Shown here piece by piece: positions 6,710 to 11,941 of a stretch of 11,941 nucleotides of DNA. Below the pieces are notes generated by a model. It worked only from the letters and a program-made list of their open reading frames with translations, made no database searches and was not told where the DNA came from. The translations under genes and the position numbers were made by a program. Position 1 is the stretch's first letter. Every line of letters begins with the position of its first letter. Source of the DNA: JAFARZ01 sp035651595 (GTDB lineage Bacteria > Actinomycetota > Actinomycetes > Streptosporangiales > Streptosporangiaceae); NCBI GenBank assembly GCA_035651595.1, contig DASRFJ010000342.1, forward strand, positions 1-11,941, written 5' to 3'.

Positions 6710-7498
6710 ATGGGTCTGGCTTTCGGGCGCGCGGGGTCCGGTCCCCCGTTGTTGCTGCTGCACGGGCTGGGACACCGCCGGCAGGCCTGGGATCCGGTCC
6801 TCGGCTTGCTCACGCCGCACCGCGAGGTGATCACCGTGGACCTGCCCGGGCACGGGGCCTCGCCGCCGCTGCGCACCGGCGACGGGCAGAACGCGGTCGT
6901 CGCGATCGCGGACGAGCTCGGTGAGCTGCTGAGCACGCTCGGCCTGGCGCGCCCGCACGTCGCGGGCAATTCACTAGGCGGCGCGCTCGCCCTGGTCCTC
7001 GCCGCGCGCGGTCAGGCCGCCAGCGCCACCGCGCTGTCCCCGGCCGGCTTCCCGAACCGCCGGTACCAGATCGCGTACGCGCGCGGGTTCTTCGAGTTCG
7101 CGGTCGCCACCTCCAGCGCGCTGCGGAACGCCGCTCCCCGGCTGACCCGCGGCACGGCGGGCCGGGCGCTGCTGTTCGGCATGCTGGTCGCGCGGCCTGG
7201 CCTGCTCAGCGCCGAACAGGCCAGCGGCGACGTGGCCGGGATCATCCAGACCAGGCCGGTGATCCGCGCGGTCTTCCGCACGTTCACGCCGTTCACCGCC
7301 GCGATCCCGGACGGCGTGCCGGTCACCGTCGCCTGGGGCGCGAAGGACCGGCTGCTGTCCCCCGCCAACGCGCGGGTGGTCCGGCAGCGGCTGCCGCAGG
7401 CCAGGCTGATGGCCCTGCCAGGCTGCGGGCACGTCCCCATGACCGACGACCCGGAACTCGTGGCGCGGATACTGCTCGACGGAAGCTCTTTGGCATAA
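6710..7498 (+). CDS. Alpha/beta-hydrolase fold protein (esterase/lipase-like)
   Basis: Cytoplasmic serine hydrolase of the alpha/beta fold, 262 residues, a normal single-domain length. The N-terminus has the oxyanion-hole motif LLLLHGLGHRR (about 14-24), followed by VDLPGHGAS. The nucleophile elbow GNSLGG places Ser88; the acid is probably Asp213 (VAWGAKDRLL) and the base His241 (GCGHVPMTDDP), so the triad is complete. A cap region (about 115-195) sets specificity and cannot be assigned. The start is the ATG at 6710, just behind a -10 box and without a Shine-Dalgarno site. It diverges from the LacI gene and is not part of that operon. Its last 487 nt are overlapped on the other strand by the open frame of the next gene. 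Haloperoxidase, esterase and C-C hydrolase roles all remain possible. Confidence 0.9.
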   Translation: MGLAFGRAGSGPPLLLLHGLGHRRQAWDPVLGLLTPHREVITVDLPGHGASPPLRTGDGQNAVVAIADELGELLSTLGLARPHVAGNSLGGALALVLAARGQAASATALSPAGFPNRRYQIAYARGFFEFAVATSSALRNAAPRLTRGTAGRALLFGMLVARPGLLSAEQASGDVAGIIQTRPVIRAVFRTFTPFTAAIPDGVPVTVAWGAKDRLLSPANARVVRQRLPQARLMALPGCGHVPMTDDPELVARILLDGSSLA

Positions 7499-7938
7499 CG
7501 ACGTAAGTTCCACTCATAGCGCAGTTCCTCGCCCACCCGGAGCCGCGCCCAGCGAGCGGCTTCGACCTGAAGCAGCTGAGCGGCAGCCGCGATGGCCACC
7601 GGGTCGACGTCGGCGTCGGGCAGTTCGGCGAGCCGGACCGACGCCAGGCACCGGATCTGCTCCGCGGTCGGCGCCTCGAGCGCGGCGGTGCTCGCGACCA
7701 GGGCGGCCAGCAGCTCGGCCCGCGGGTAACGGCTGCCGCTGGCCGTCACGCCGGCCGCGACGCCGGCCCAGACGCCGTCCCGGATCCGCAGTTCCCGCTC
7801 CACGATCAGGTGCACGATGTCGAGCGGCAGCCGAGGGCCGGCGATCCCCCCGTCCCGCCGGTACACCACCCCGTCATCGCGCTCCACCAGCGAATACGCC
7901 CGCTGATGATCGGGCAGCCGCGGGAATGTCACGCGCAT
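7012..7938 (-). CDS. Uncharacterised actinobacterial-type protein with long antisense C-terminal extension
   Basis: No function recognised. The first ~150 codons (7938 to about 7489) read like a real soluble protein: MRVTFPRLPDHQRAYSLVER, then LPLDIVHLIVERELRIRDGVWAGVAAG, and a helical Ala/Glu/Leu-rich stretch ending near RVGEELRYEW. I recall similar hypothetical proteins in actinobacteria, most about this short. There is no stop where such proteins end: the frame continues another 487 nt antisense to the hydrolase gene and stops at 7012, giving 308 residues. The extension is rich in Ser, Arg and Pro and looks like the shadow of the hydrolase. Either the stop was lost by mutation, or the genes truly overlap. 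The ATG at 7938 follows a CATAGT -10-like box by 6 nt (leaderless). The N-terminal part is likely real; the 3' end is doubtful. Confidence 0.55.
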   Translation of the reverse strand: MRVTFPRLPDHQRAYSLVERDDGVVYRRDGGIAGPRLPLDIVHLIVERELRIRDGVWAGVAAGVTASGSRYPRAELLAALVASTAALEAPTAEQIRCLASVRLAELPDADVDPVAIAAAAQLLQVEAARWARLRVGEELRYEWNLRRYAKELPSSSIRATSSGSSVMGTCPQPGRAISLACGSRCRTTRALAGDSSRSFAPQATVTGTPSGIAAVNGVNVRKTARITGLVWMIPATSPLACSALSRPGRATSMPNSSARPAVPRVSRGAAFRSALEVATANSKNPRAYAIWYRRFGKPAGDSAVALAA

Positions 7939-7942
7939 AACC

Positions 7943-7978
7943 CCACTATGCGGACGCCACACGGCCCACGCATAATGG
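7943..7978. promoter_or_regulatory. Symmetric divergent promoter with two leaderless -10 boxes
   Basis: A 10-bp inverted repeat (CCACTATGCG at 7943-7952, CGCATAATGG at 7969-7978, one mismatch) contains the -10 box of each flanking gene. CATAGT on the minus strand (7945-7950) ends 6 nt before the ATG at 7938; CATAAT on the plus strand (7971-7976) ends 8 nt before the GTG at 7985. The boxes are only 20 bp apart, so both polymerases would occupy the same DNA. -35 boxes are weak or absent. Confidence 0.55.
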
Positions 7979-7984
7979 TTTTCC

Positions 7985-8470
7985 GTGGCTGGACGCGGTA
8001 CCACGGCGACGATCGCGCTGGAACGGGCGCGCATTCGGTTCACCGTGCACGAGTACGCACACGACCCGCGGCACGACTCCTACGGCCTCGAGGCGAGCGA
8101 GGCGCTGGGCATCGCGCCCGAGCGGGTGTTCAAGACGCTGATCGCCGACGTCGACGGCGCGCTGGTGACCGCCGTGGTTCCGGTGGCCGGCGAGCTTGAC
8201 CTCAAGGCGCTCGCCGCCGCGGTCGGCGGCAAGAAGGCCGCGATGGCCGACGTCACCGCGGCCGAACGGGCGACCGGCTACGTGGCCGGCGGCATCTCTC
8301 CGGTCGGCCAGCGCAAGCGGCTGCCGGTGGTGCTCGACGCGTCGGCGATGGACGCCGCCACGGTGTTCTGCAGCGCCGGGCGGCGCGGGCTGGAGATCGA
8401 GCTGGCACCGGCCGACCTGGCCAAGGCCGCGAACGCGGTTGTGGCCGCGATTGGCCGCGCCCGAGCTTGA
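7985..8470 (+). CDS. ybaK: YbaK/EbsC family Cys-tRNA(Pro) deacylase
   Basis: Trans-editing enzyme that hydrolyses cysteine wrongly attached to tRNA(Pro) by prolyl-tRNA synthetase; cytoplasmic. 161 residues, the normal length. The catalytic lysine is Lys50 in RVFKTLIADVDG (Lys46 in Haemophilus YbaK); GGKKAAMAD (81-89) and the hallmark GYVAGGISPVGQRKRLP (98-114) are both present. The start is GTG at 7985; it has no Shine-Dalgarno site, and a CATAAT -10 box ends 8 nt upstream, which suggests leaderless translation. It diverges from the uncharacterised gene on the left and is followed 31 nt later by paaK, whose -35 box overlaps this gene's stop codon. Related YbaK-like proteins also edit other mischarged tRNAs, so the exact substrate is assigned by family only. 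Confidence 0.93.
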   Translation: MAGRGTTATIALERARIRFTVHEYAHDPRHDSYGLEASEALGIAPERVFKTLIADVDGALVTAVVPVAGELDLKALAAAVGGKKAAMADVTAAERATGYVAGGISPVGQRKRLPVVLDASAMDAATVFCSAGRRGLEIELAPADLAKAANAVVAAIGRARA

Positions 8471-8495
8471 CCCTGGCCGCTAGGCCCGGCACAGT
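8467..8495 (+). promoter_or_regulatory. Predicted leaderless promoter of paaK overlapping the ybaK stop
   Basis: TTGACC (8467-8472) and CACAGT (8490-8495), 17 bp apart; the -10 box ends 6 nt before the paaK ATG at 8502. The -35 match is good and the -10 match weak. The -35 box includes the TGA stop of the preceding gene (8468-8470). No Shine-Dalgarno sequence precedes paaK. Confidence 0.5.
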
Positions 8496-8501
8496 TGCCG
8501 C

Positions 8502-9782
8502 ATGGACGCGGCCGAGCAGATGTCCGTCGATGAGCTGCGCGCGGTGCAGCTCGAGCGGCTGCGCTGGTCGCTGCGGCACGCCTACACCAACGTCCCGTGC
8601 TACCGGAAAAAGTTCGACGCGGCGGGCGTCCACCCCGACGACTGCCGCTCGCTGGACGACCTGGCGCGGTTCCCGCTCACCACCAAGGACGACCTGCGGG
8701 ACAACTACCCGTACGGCATGTTCGCGGTGCCGGTGGCCGAGGCCCGCCGGATCCACGCGTCCAGCGGCACCACCGGCCAGCCCACGATCTGCGGGTACAC
8801 CCAGGCGGACCTGGACACGTGGGCGGGGCTGATGGCGCGGTCGATCGAGGCGGCGGGCGGGCGGCCTGGCGACGTGGTGCACGTGGCATACGGATACGGG
8901 CTGTTCACCGGCGGGCTGGGCGCGCACTACGGCGCCGAGCGGCTCGGCTGTACCGTGGTCCCGGCCTCCGGCGGGATGACCGGGCGGCAGGTCCGGCTGA
9001 TCCAGGACCTGAAGCCGCGGGTGATCATGGTGACGCCCACCTACATGCTGACGCTGCTCGACGAGTTCGAGAAGGCAGGCGTGGATGCCAGGGACAGTTC
9101 GCTGGCCGTCGGCATCTTCGGCGCGGAACCGTGGACCGAGCAGATGCGCGCCGAGATCGAGGAGCGCGCGGGCCTGGACGCGGTAGACATCTACGGGCTC
9201 TCCGAGGTGATGGGGCCCGGCGTCGCCGTGGAGTGCCTGGAAACCAAGGACGGCCTCACCGTCTGGGAGGACCACTTCTACCCGGAGATCATCGACCCGG
9301 CGACCGGCGCCGTGGTCACCGACGGCGGGCCCGGCGAGATCGTGTTCACCTCGCTGAGCAAGCAGGCGATGCCGCTGATCCGGTACCGGACCAGGGACCT
9401 GACCCGGCTGCTGCCCGGCACCGCGCGGCCCGCGTTCCGCCGGATGGCGCGGATCACCGGCCGCAGCGACGACATGATCGTGCTGCGCGGCGTCAACCTG
9501 TTCCCGACCCAGATCGAGGAGCTCGTGCTGCGGGTGCCCGGCCTGTCCCCGCACTTCCAGCTTGTGCTCACCGCGCGCGACCGGCTGGACGAGCTGACCG
9601 TACAGGTGGAAGCGCGTCCCGAGCTGCCGGCCGGGCTGCGCGACGACGCCGCGGCCGCGCTCGCCGCGCTCGTCCAGGACAACGCCGGCGTGCGCGTCCA
9701 GGTCAGTGTCGGCGACCCGGGATCCGTCGAGCGCTCGGCCGGCAAGATGCGCCGCGTCCTGGACCACCGCACCTCCCCCTAG
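8502..9782 (+). CDS. paaK: Phenylacetate-CoA ligase
   Basis: Adenylate-forming enzyme that activates phenylacetate (or a related aryl acid) to its CoA thioester with ATP, the entry step of aerobic phenylacetate breakdown. 426 residues, typical of PaaK (about 430). Visible motifs in order: the ATP phosphate-binding loop ASSGTTGQPT (86-95), IYGLSEVMGPG (230-240), LIRYRTRDL (292-300), the hinge segment GRSDDMIVLRGVNLFP (320-335), and the conserved C-terminal Lys415 in ERSAGKMRRV. The N-terminal MSVDELRAVQLERLRWSLRHAY is characteristic. The ATG at 8502 has no Shine-Dalgarno site and lies 6 nt after a -10-like box. No other phenylacetate genes (paaABCDE, paaG, paaZ) are in the window, so it may serve a separate aryl-CoA need. 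Family is secure; the substrate less so. Confidence 0.95.
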   Translation: MDAAEQMSVDELRAVQLERLRWSLRHAYTNVPCYRKKFDAAGVHPDDCRSLDDLARFPLTTKDDLRDNYPYGMFAVPVAEARRIHASSGTTGQPTICGYTQADLDTWAGLMARSIEAAGGRPGDVVHVAYGYGLFTGGLGAHYGAERLGCTVVPASGGMTGRQVRLIQDLKPRVIMVTPTYMLTLLDEFEKAGVDARDSSLAVGIFGAEPWTEQMRAEIEERAGLDAVDIYGLSEVMGPGVAVECLETKDGLTVWEDHFYPEIIDPATGAVVTDGGPGEIVFTSLSKQAMPLIRYRTRDLTRLLPGTARPAFRRMARITGRSDDMIVLRGVNLFPTQIEELVLRVPGLSPHFQLVLTARDRLDELTVQVEARPELPAGLRDDAAAALAALVQDNAGVRVQVSVGDPGSVERSAGKMRRVLDHRTSP

Positions 9783-9822
9783 CCGGTCGCCTCAATCGCG
9801 AGCATTTGCACCTCCAGCATTA

Positions 9823-9861
9823 ATTGCGTATGTCGTACGCTTCATTGCGTAAGTGATACGC
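9823..9861. promoter_or_regulatory. Two tandem palindromic operators before the TetR gene
   Basis: Two copies of ATTGCGTA-N5-TACGC start at 9823 and 9844, exactly 21 bp (two helical turns) apart. Each contains a perfect 5-bp inverted repeat GCGTA/TACGC around 5 nt (9826-9840 and 9847-9861). The second fills the spacer between the possible -35 (TTCATT, 9841-9846) and -10 (TAATAT, 9864-9869) boxes of the downstream gene. Binding by the TetR protein and autorepression are the obvious reading. Confidence 0.8.
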
Positions 9862-9869
9862 AGTAATAT
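9841..9869 (+). promoter_or_regulatory. Predicted promoter of the TetR gene
   Basis: TAATAT at 9864-9869, with a weak TTCATT 17 bp upstream (9841-9846). Transcription would start near 9876. That gives either a 33-nt leader with a strong ribosome-binding site (start at 9909), or a leaderless message beginning at the in-frame GTG at 9876. Confidence 0.55.
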
Positions 9870-9892
9870 GATCTGGTGTCAAGCCCGGAATC

Positions 9893-9899
9893 GAGGAGG
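9893..9899 (+). promoter_or_regulatory. Ribosome-binding site that fixes the TetR start
   Basis: GAGGAGG followed by 9 nt and then GTG at 9909. It is the best Shine-Dalgarno match near this gene and favours the 263-residue product. Confidence 0.75.
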
Positions 9900-9908
9900 G
9901 GAGAGCCG

Positions 9909-10700
9909 GTGGAGATCAGCGCGGTTCCGGGCAGCACCGTGCCGGCCAGCCCCGTGCCGGCCAGCCCCGTGCCGGCCAGCGTCGCGGCGGCCTGGGGGGT
10001 GCGCGAGCAGCCGCGTCGCGGCCCGCGGCCGGCGCTCAGCCTGGCGCGGATCGTCGACGCCGCGGTGCGGGTCGCCGACACCGAGGGCCTGGAGGCGGTG
10101 TCAATGAGCCGGGTCGCCGCCGAGGCCGGTTCCGCCGCGATGTCTCTTTACCGGCACGTGGCGGGCAAGGAGCAGCTTCTCGACCTGATGGTGGACGCCG
10201 CATGGGGCCCGGCCCCGGTCCCGCTGGACGCCGGCGAGAGCTGGCGAGACGGCCTGTCCCGGTGGGCCTGGGGCATGCGCCGCAGCGCCCAGCGCCGCCC
10301 CTGGGTGGTGCGTATCCCGCTGAATAGCCTGCCGATCATGCCCAACCAGGTCGCCTGGTTCGACCACGCGCTGGTCAGCCTCGCCGGCACCGGGCTCCCC
10401 GAGGCGCGCAAGGCCTCGGTGATCATGCTGCTGGCCGGGTACGTCAGGAACATCGCCACCACCGAGGCCGACATCGCCGCGGCGGTGCGACGCTCCGGCC
10501 AGACCCCGCTGGAATGGATGGCCTCCTACTCCCGGATGCTGACGCGACTGGCGGACCCGCACCGGTTCCCGTCGCTGGCCAGGTTCACCGAGGCGGGCGT
10601 CTTCGAATCCGACGACGACCCCGATGACGAGTTCATCTTCGGCTTGGACCGGATCCTGGCCGGGATCGCGCTGCTGATCAGCGCCGGAAGGCAGTGCTAG
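9909..10700 (+). CDS. TetR/AcrR-family transcriptional regulator with TetR_C-type ligand domain
   Basis: One-component repressor, 263 residues from the GTG at 9909, chosen for the GAGGAGG 9 nt upstream; an in-frame GTG at 9876 would add 11 residues. After a disordered Pro/Ala/Ser leader with three VPAS repeats (about 11-24), the DNA-binding domain runs from LSLARIVDAAVRVADTEGLEAVS (about 43-65) into the helix-turn-helix MSRVAAEAGSAAMSLYRHVAGKEQLL (66-91). The C-terminal domain, including WFDHAL and DPDDEFIFGLDRILAGIALL, resembles the C-terminal ligand domain of Tet-repressor-type members rather than QacR-type ones. Two tandem palindromes overlap its promoter, so it probably represses itself. 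No efflux pump or enzyme gene diverges from it, so other targets are unknown. It converges on lgt, 30 nt apart. Confidence 0.92.
   Translation: MEISAVPGSTVPASPVPASPVPASVAAAWGVREQPRRGPRPALSLARIVDAAVRVADTEGLEAVSMSRVAAEAGSAAMSLYRHVAGKEQLLDLMVDAAWGPAPVPLDAGESWRDGLSRWAWGMRRSAQRRPWVVRIPLNSLPIMPNQVAWFDHALVSLAGTGLPEARKASVIMLLAGYVRNIATTEADIAAAVRRSGQTPLEWMASYSRMLTRLADPHRFPSLARFTEAGVFESDDDPDDEFIFGLDRILAGIALLISAGRQC
9939..9983. repeat. 15-bp tandem repeat, three copies, in the TetR leader
   Basis: GTGCCGGCCAGCCCC occurs twice in a row, followed by a third copy whose last three bases are GTC. The unit is in frame and encodes Val-Pro-Ala-Ser-Pro, giving a flexible N-terminal tail before the helix-turn-helix. 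Copy-number change would not break the frame. Confidence 0.9.
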
Positions 10701-10730
10701 GTCCACCGCCGATGCGGGGCCCACGACATC

Positions 10731-11639
10731 TCACCCGTGTCCGTCGTGGACCTCCTCGCTGGCCTCGGCCGGGGTAGCCGGCTCGGCCGGGGTAGCCGCG
10801 GCGGGCGGGTTCGCGACGTAGCCGCCCGCGGGCTCGGGGCGGCGCTGGGTGCGGTAGAACCAGTACGCGCCGATCAGCGTCAGCGCGGACGCGACGTACA
10901 TGTTGAGCCGCAGGCCGAGGAAGTACTTCGACGAGTCCACCCGCAGCGACTCCTCGAAGATCCGGTACGCGGAGTAGCCCATGACGTAGAGCGCGAACAG
11001 GCCCGGCGGCTTGATCTTGCGGTGGTGACCCAGCCAGATCAGCGCCCCGGCCAGCGCGAAGTCGAAAATCAGCTCGTAAAGGAAGGTGGGCTGGAACGTG
11101 CCGTACTTCAGGTCCTGGGCCGGGATGCCGCCGGCGATCCGGTACTGGTAGGGGATCTCGAGCCCCCACGGCAACGTGGTCGGCCCGCCGAACAGTTCCT
11201 TGTTGAAGTAGTTGCCGATCCGGCCGATGCCTTGGGCGACCAGCAGTGCGGGGGCGACGGCGTCCATGAACATCGCCCCGCTGGCGCCGGCCTTGCGGAT
11301 CCGCCACAGCCCGACCACGGCGGCGAGCGCGATGCCGCCCCAGATGCCGAGCCCGCCGTCCCAGACCGCGAAGACCCCGTACCACACGTGCGGGATGTCC
11401 ATCGGCGTCGTGACGTCGAAGTAGATGCGGCCGCCGATGATCCCCGCGGGCACGCTCCACAGGGCCACTTCCCCGACCAGGTCGGGGTCGCCGCCCACCG
11501 CGCGCCAGCGACGCCGGGTCATCAGGATCGCGACCGTGATGCCGACCAGGTACATCAGCGCGTAAAAGTGGATAACCAGCGGGCCGATACTGAAGCTGTT
11601 AATCGACGGGCTGGGGATAGACGCCAAGGGCATGCCCAT
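10731..11639 (-). CDS. lgt: Prolipoprotein diacylglyceryl transferase
   Basis: Membrane enzyme that moves diacylglycerol from phosphatidylglycerol to the lipobox cysteine of prolipoproteins, the first step of lipoprotein maturation. 302 residues. MPLASIPSPS at the N-terminus, multiple membrane segments and GGRIYFDV (69-76) are typical. The Lgt signature GRIGNYFNKELFG (139-151) holds Arg140, Asn143 and Glu148, matching E. coli Arg143, Asn146 and Glu151; AYRIFEESLR (224-233) is the second conserved arginine region. Trp stands at the E. coli His103 position (GGLGIWGG), as in other actinobacteria. The C-terminus is a hydrophilic Pro/Ala/Glu tail (about 278-302), encoded partly by an 18-bp duplication at 10764-10799. 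The start at 11639 follows a TACGCT -10-like box by 7 nt; an ATG two codons later is possible. Convergent with the TetR gene. Confidence 0.96.
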   Translation of the reverse strand: MGMPLASIPSPSINSFSIGPLVIHFYALMYLVGITVAILMTRRRWRAVGGDPDLVGEVALWSVPAGIIGGRIYFDVTTPMDIPHVWYGVFAVWDGGLGIWGGIALAAVVGLWRIRKAGASGAMFMDAVAPALLVAQGIGRIGNYFNKELFGGPTTLPWGLEIPYQYRIAGGIPAQDLKYGTFQPTFLYELIFDFALAGALIWLGHHRKIKPPGLFALYVMGYSAYRIFEESLRVDSSKYFLGLRLNMYVASALTLIGAYWFYRTQRRPEPAGGYVANPPAAATPAEPATPAEASEEVHDGHG

Positions 11640-11646
11640 AGCCCAG

Positions 11647-11652
11647 AGCGTA
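11647..11652 (-). promoter_or_regulatory. -10-like box for a leaderless lgt transcript
   Basis: TACGCT on the minus strand ends 7 nt before the lgt ATG at 11639. The 17-bp-upstream hexamer (ATGCAT) is a poor -35. No Shine-Dalgarno site is present. It lies downstream of the terminator hairpin, so lgt would have its own transcription start. Confidence 0.45.
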
Positions 11653-11700
11653 CCTAAACCCCCACCACCATGCATGACCACGGCCGCCCCGAGACCGCCT

Positions 11701-11755
11701 AGAAAAAGATTGCGGACACTTACCCCCCCAATCCGGGGGGGTAAGTGTCCGCAAT
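11701..11755 (-). terminator. Strong minus-strand intrinsic terminator upstream of lgt
   Basis: Arms 11709-11729 and 11735-11755 are a perfect 21-bp inverted repeat around a 5-nt loop, with a run of seven C's paired to seven G's at the loop end. Read on the minus strand, the stem is followed at once by CTTTTTCT (11708-11701), the U-tract of a rho-independent terminator; the plus-strand side has none. It would stop transcription arriving from the right before lgt. A longer lgt frame starting at 11786 would have to translate through this hairpin and is unlikely. Confidence 0.75.
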
Positions 11756-11941
11756 AACTCGTGGCCCTCGACGTCGCGCCCGACATATGCGAATATGACG
11801 GATTTGTGCAAGGGCGGGCTAGCGGGCGGGGCCGCGCGGCGGGCGCGGGCGGGGTGAGCGGCGGCGGGCGAGCGGTCGGGGGCGCGCGGGCGAGCGGTCG
11901 GGGGCGCGCGGGCGAGCGGTCGGGGGCGCCTGGGCGGCGGG
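11756..11941. other. G-rich right end with no recognisable gene
   Basis: With the lgt leader and terminator, about 300 bp to the right of lgt lack a recognisable gene. From about 11811 the plus strand is almost only G and C, with frequent G-runs and very few A or T. Short open frames lack ribosome-binding sites and product similarity. A TTGCAC (minus strand, 11806-11811) could be a -35 box, but the -10 match 17-18 bp downstream is poor. No trpA, which often precedes lgt in actinobacteria, is visible. Confidence 0.6.
11866..11931. repeat. 22-bp G-rich tandem repeat, three copies
   Basis: Units begin at 11866, 11888 and 11910. The first two are identical over 22 bp; the third matches over the first 20 and ends CT instead of GC. 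Each begins GGGCGAGCGGTCGGGGGCGC. The length is not a multiple of three, so this is not an in-frame protein repeat. Each unit has a G3 and a G5 run on the plus strand, suggesting G-quadruplex potential. Confidence 0.9.

Noticed and set aside
6618..6830. 70-codon open frame on the plus strand before the hydrolase
   Set aside because: It overlaps the hydrolase start in another frame, has no ribosome-binding site, and turns into Cys/Arg-rich nonsense where the hydrolase frame is well conserved.
8253..9767. 504-codon open frame on the minus strand
   Set aside because: Antisense to ybaK and paaK, both with complete family motifs; the frame has low-complexity Arg/Gly/Val composition and no ribosome-binding site.
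8597..9823. 408-codon open frame on the plus strand
   Set aside because: An alternate frame of paaK; the paaK frame has all ligase motifs, while this one is Arg/Gly-rich with no known domain.
10701..10730. Bidirectional terminator between the convergent TetR and lgt genes
   Set aside because: The 30-bp gap holds no convincing stem-loop and no T-run on either strand.
11640..11786. N-terminal extension of Lgt to an upstream start at 11786
   Set aside because: It would read through the perfect terminator hairpin, and Lgt homologues begin close to MPLASIPSPS.
11866..11931. CRISPR array
   Set aside because: The 22-bp units are directly contiguous with no unique spacers, and no cas genes are present.

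Overview
The window is a high-GC, densely coded stretch typical of an actinobacterium (Actinomycetota). Supporting signs are strong G/C preference at third codon positions, a CUT1 sugar transporter with no ATPase of its own, an actinobacterial-type Lgt (Trp where E. coli has His in the GGLGIWGG segment), and several genes whose -10 box sits only 6-8 nt before the start codon (leaderless transcripts). The order cannot be named from sequence alone.

Left half (1-6358, minus strand): a complete sugar-uptake locus transcribed right to left. It comprises a LacI-family repressor, a lipoprotein sugar-binding protein, two overlapping CUT1 permeases and a GH31 alpha-xylosidase that runs off the left edge. 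A perfect 18-bp palindrome lies just downstream of a good promoter before the binding-protein gene. Its 14-bp core recurs between the repressor gene and its upstream region. The simple model is that the repressor controls both the operon and itself, that an alpha-xyloside (for example a xyloglucan-derived isoprimeverose-type sugar) is imported using a shared ATPase encoded elsewhere, and that the cytoplasmic GH31 enzyme hydrolyses it.

Middle (6359-9782): a 351-bp divergent intergenic region with a long inverted repeat at its centre; an alpha/beta hydrolase (+); an unrecognised actinobacterial-type small protein on the minus strand whose frame runs 487 nt antisense into the hydrolase; a YbaK/ProX-type Cys-tRNA(Pro) deacylase (+) sharing a compact symmetric divergent promoter with that protein; and a solitary phenylacetate-CoA ligase, PaaK (+).

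Right (9783-11941): a TetR-family regulator (+) preceded by two tandem palindromic operators 21 bp apart; lgt (prolipoprotein diacylglyceryl transferase, minus), convergent with it; a strong minus-strand intrinsic terminator with a perfect 21-bp stem upstream of lgt; and an extremely G-rich end with a 22-bp tandem repeat.

I see no CRISPR array, tRNA, rRNA, transposase or recognisable defence system, and no convincing wholly new system. The most unusual material is regulatory: long hairpins, symmetric promoters, leaderless starts, and one long antisense coding overlap.
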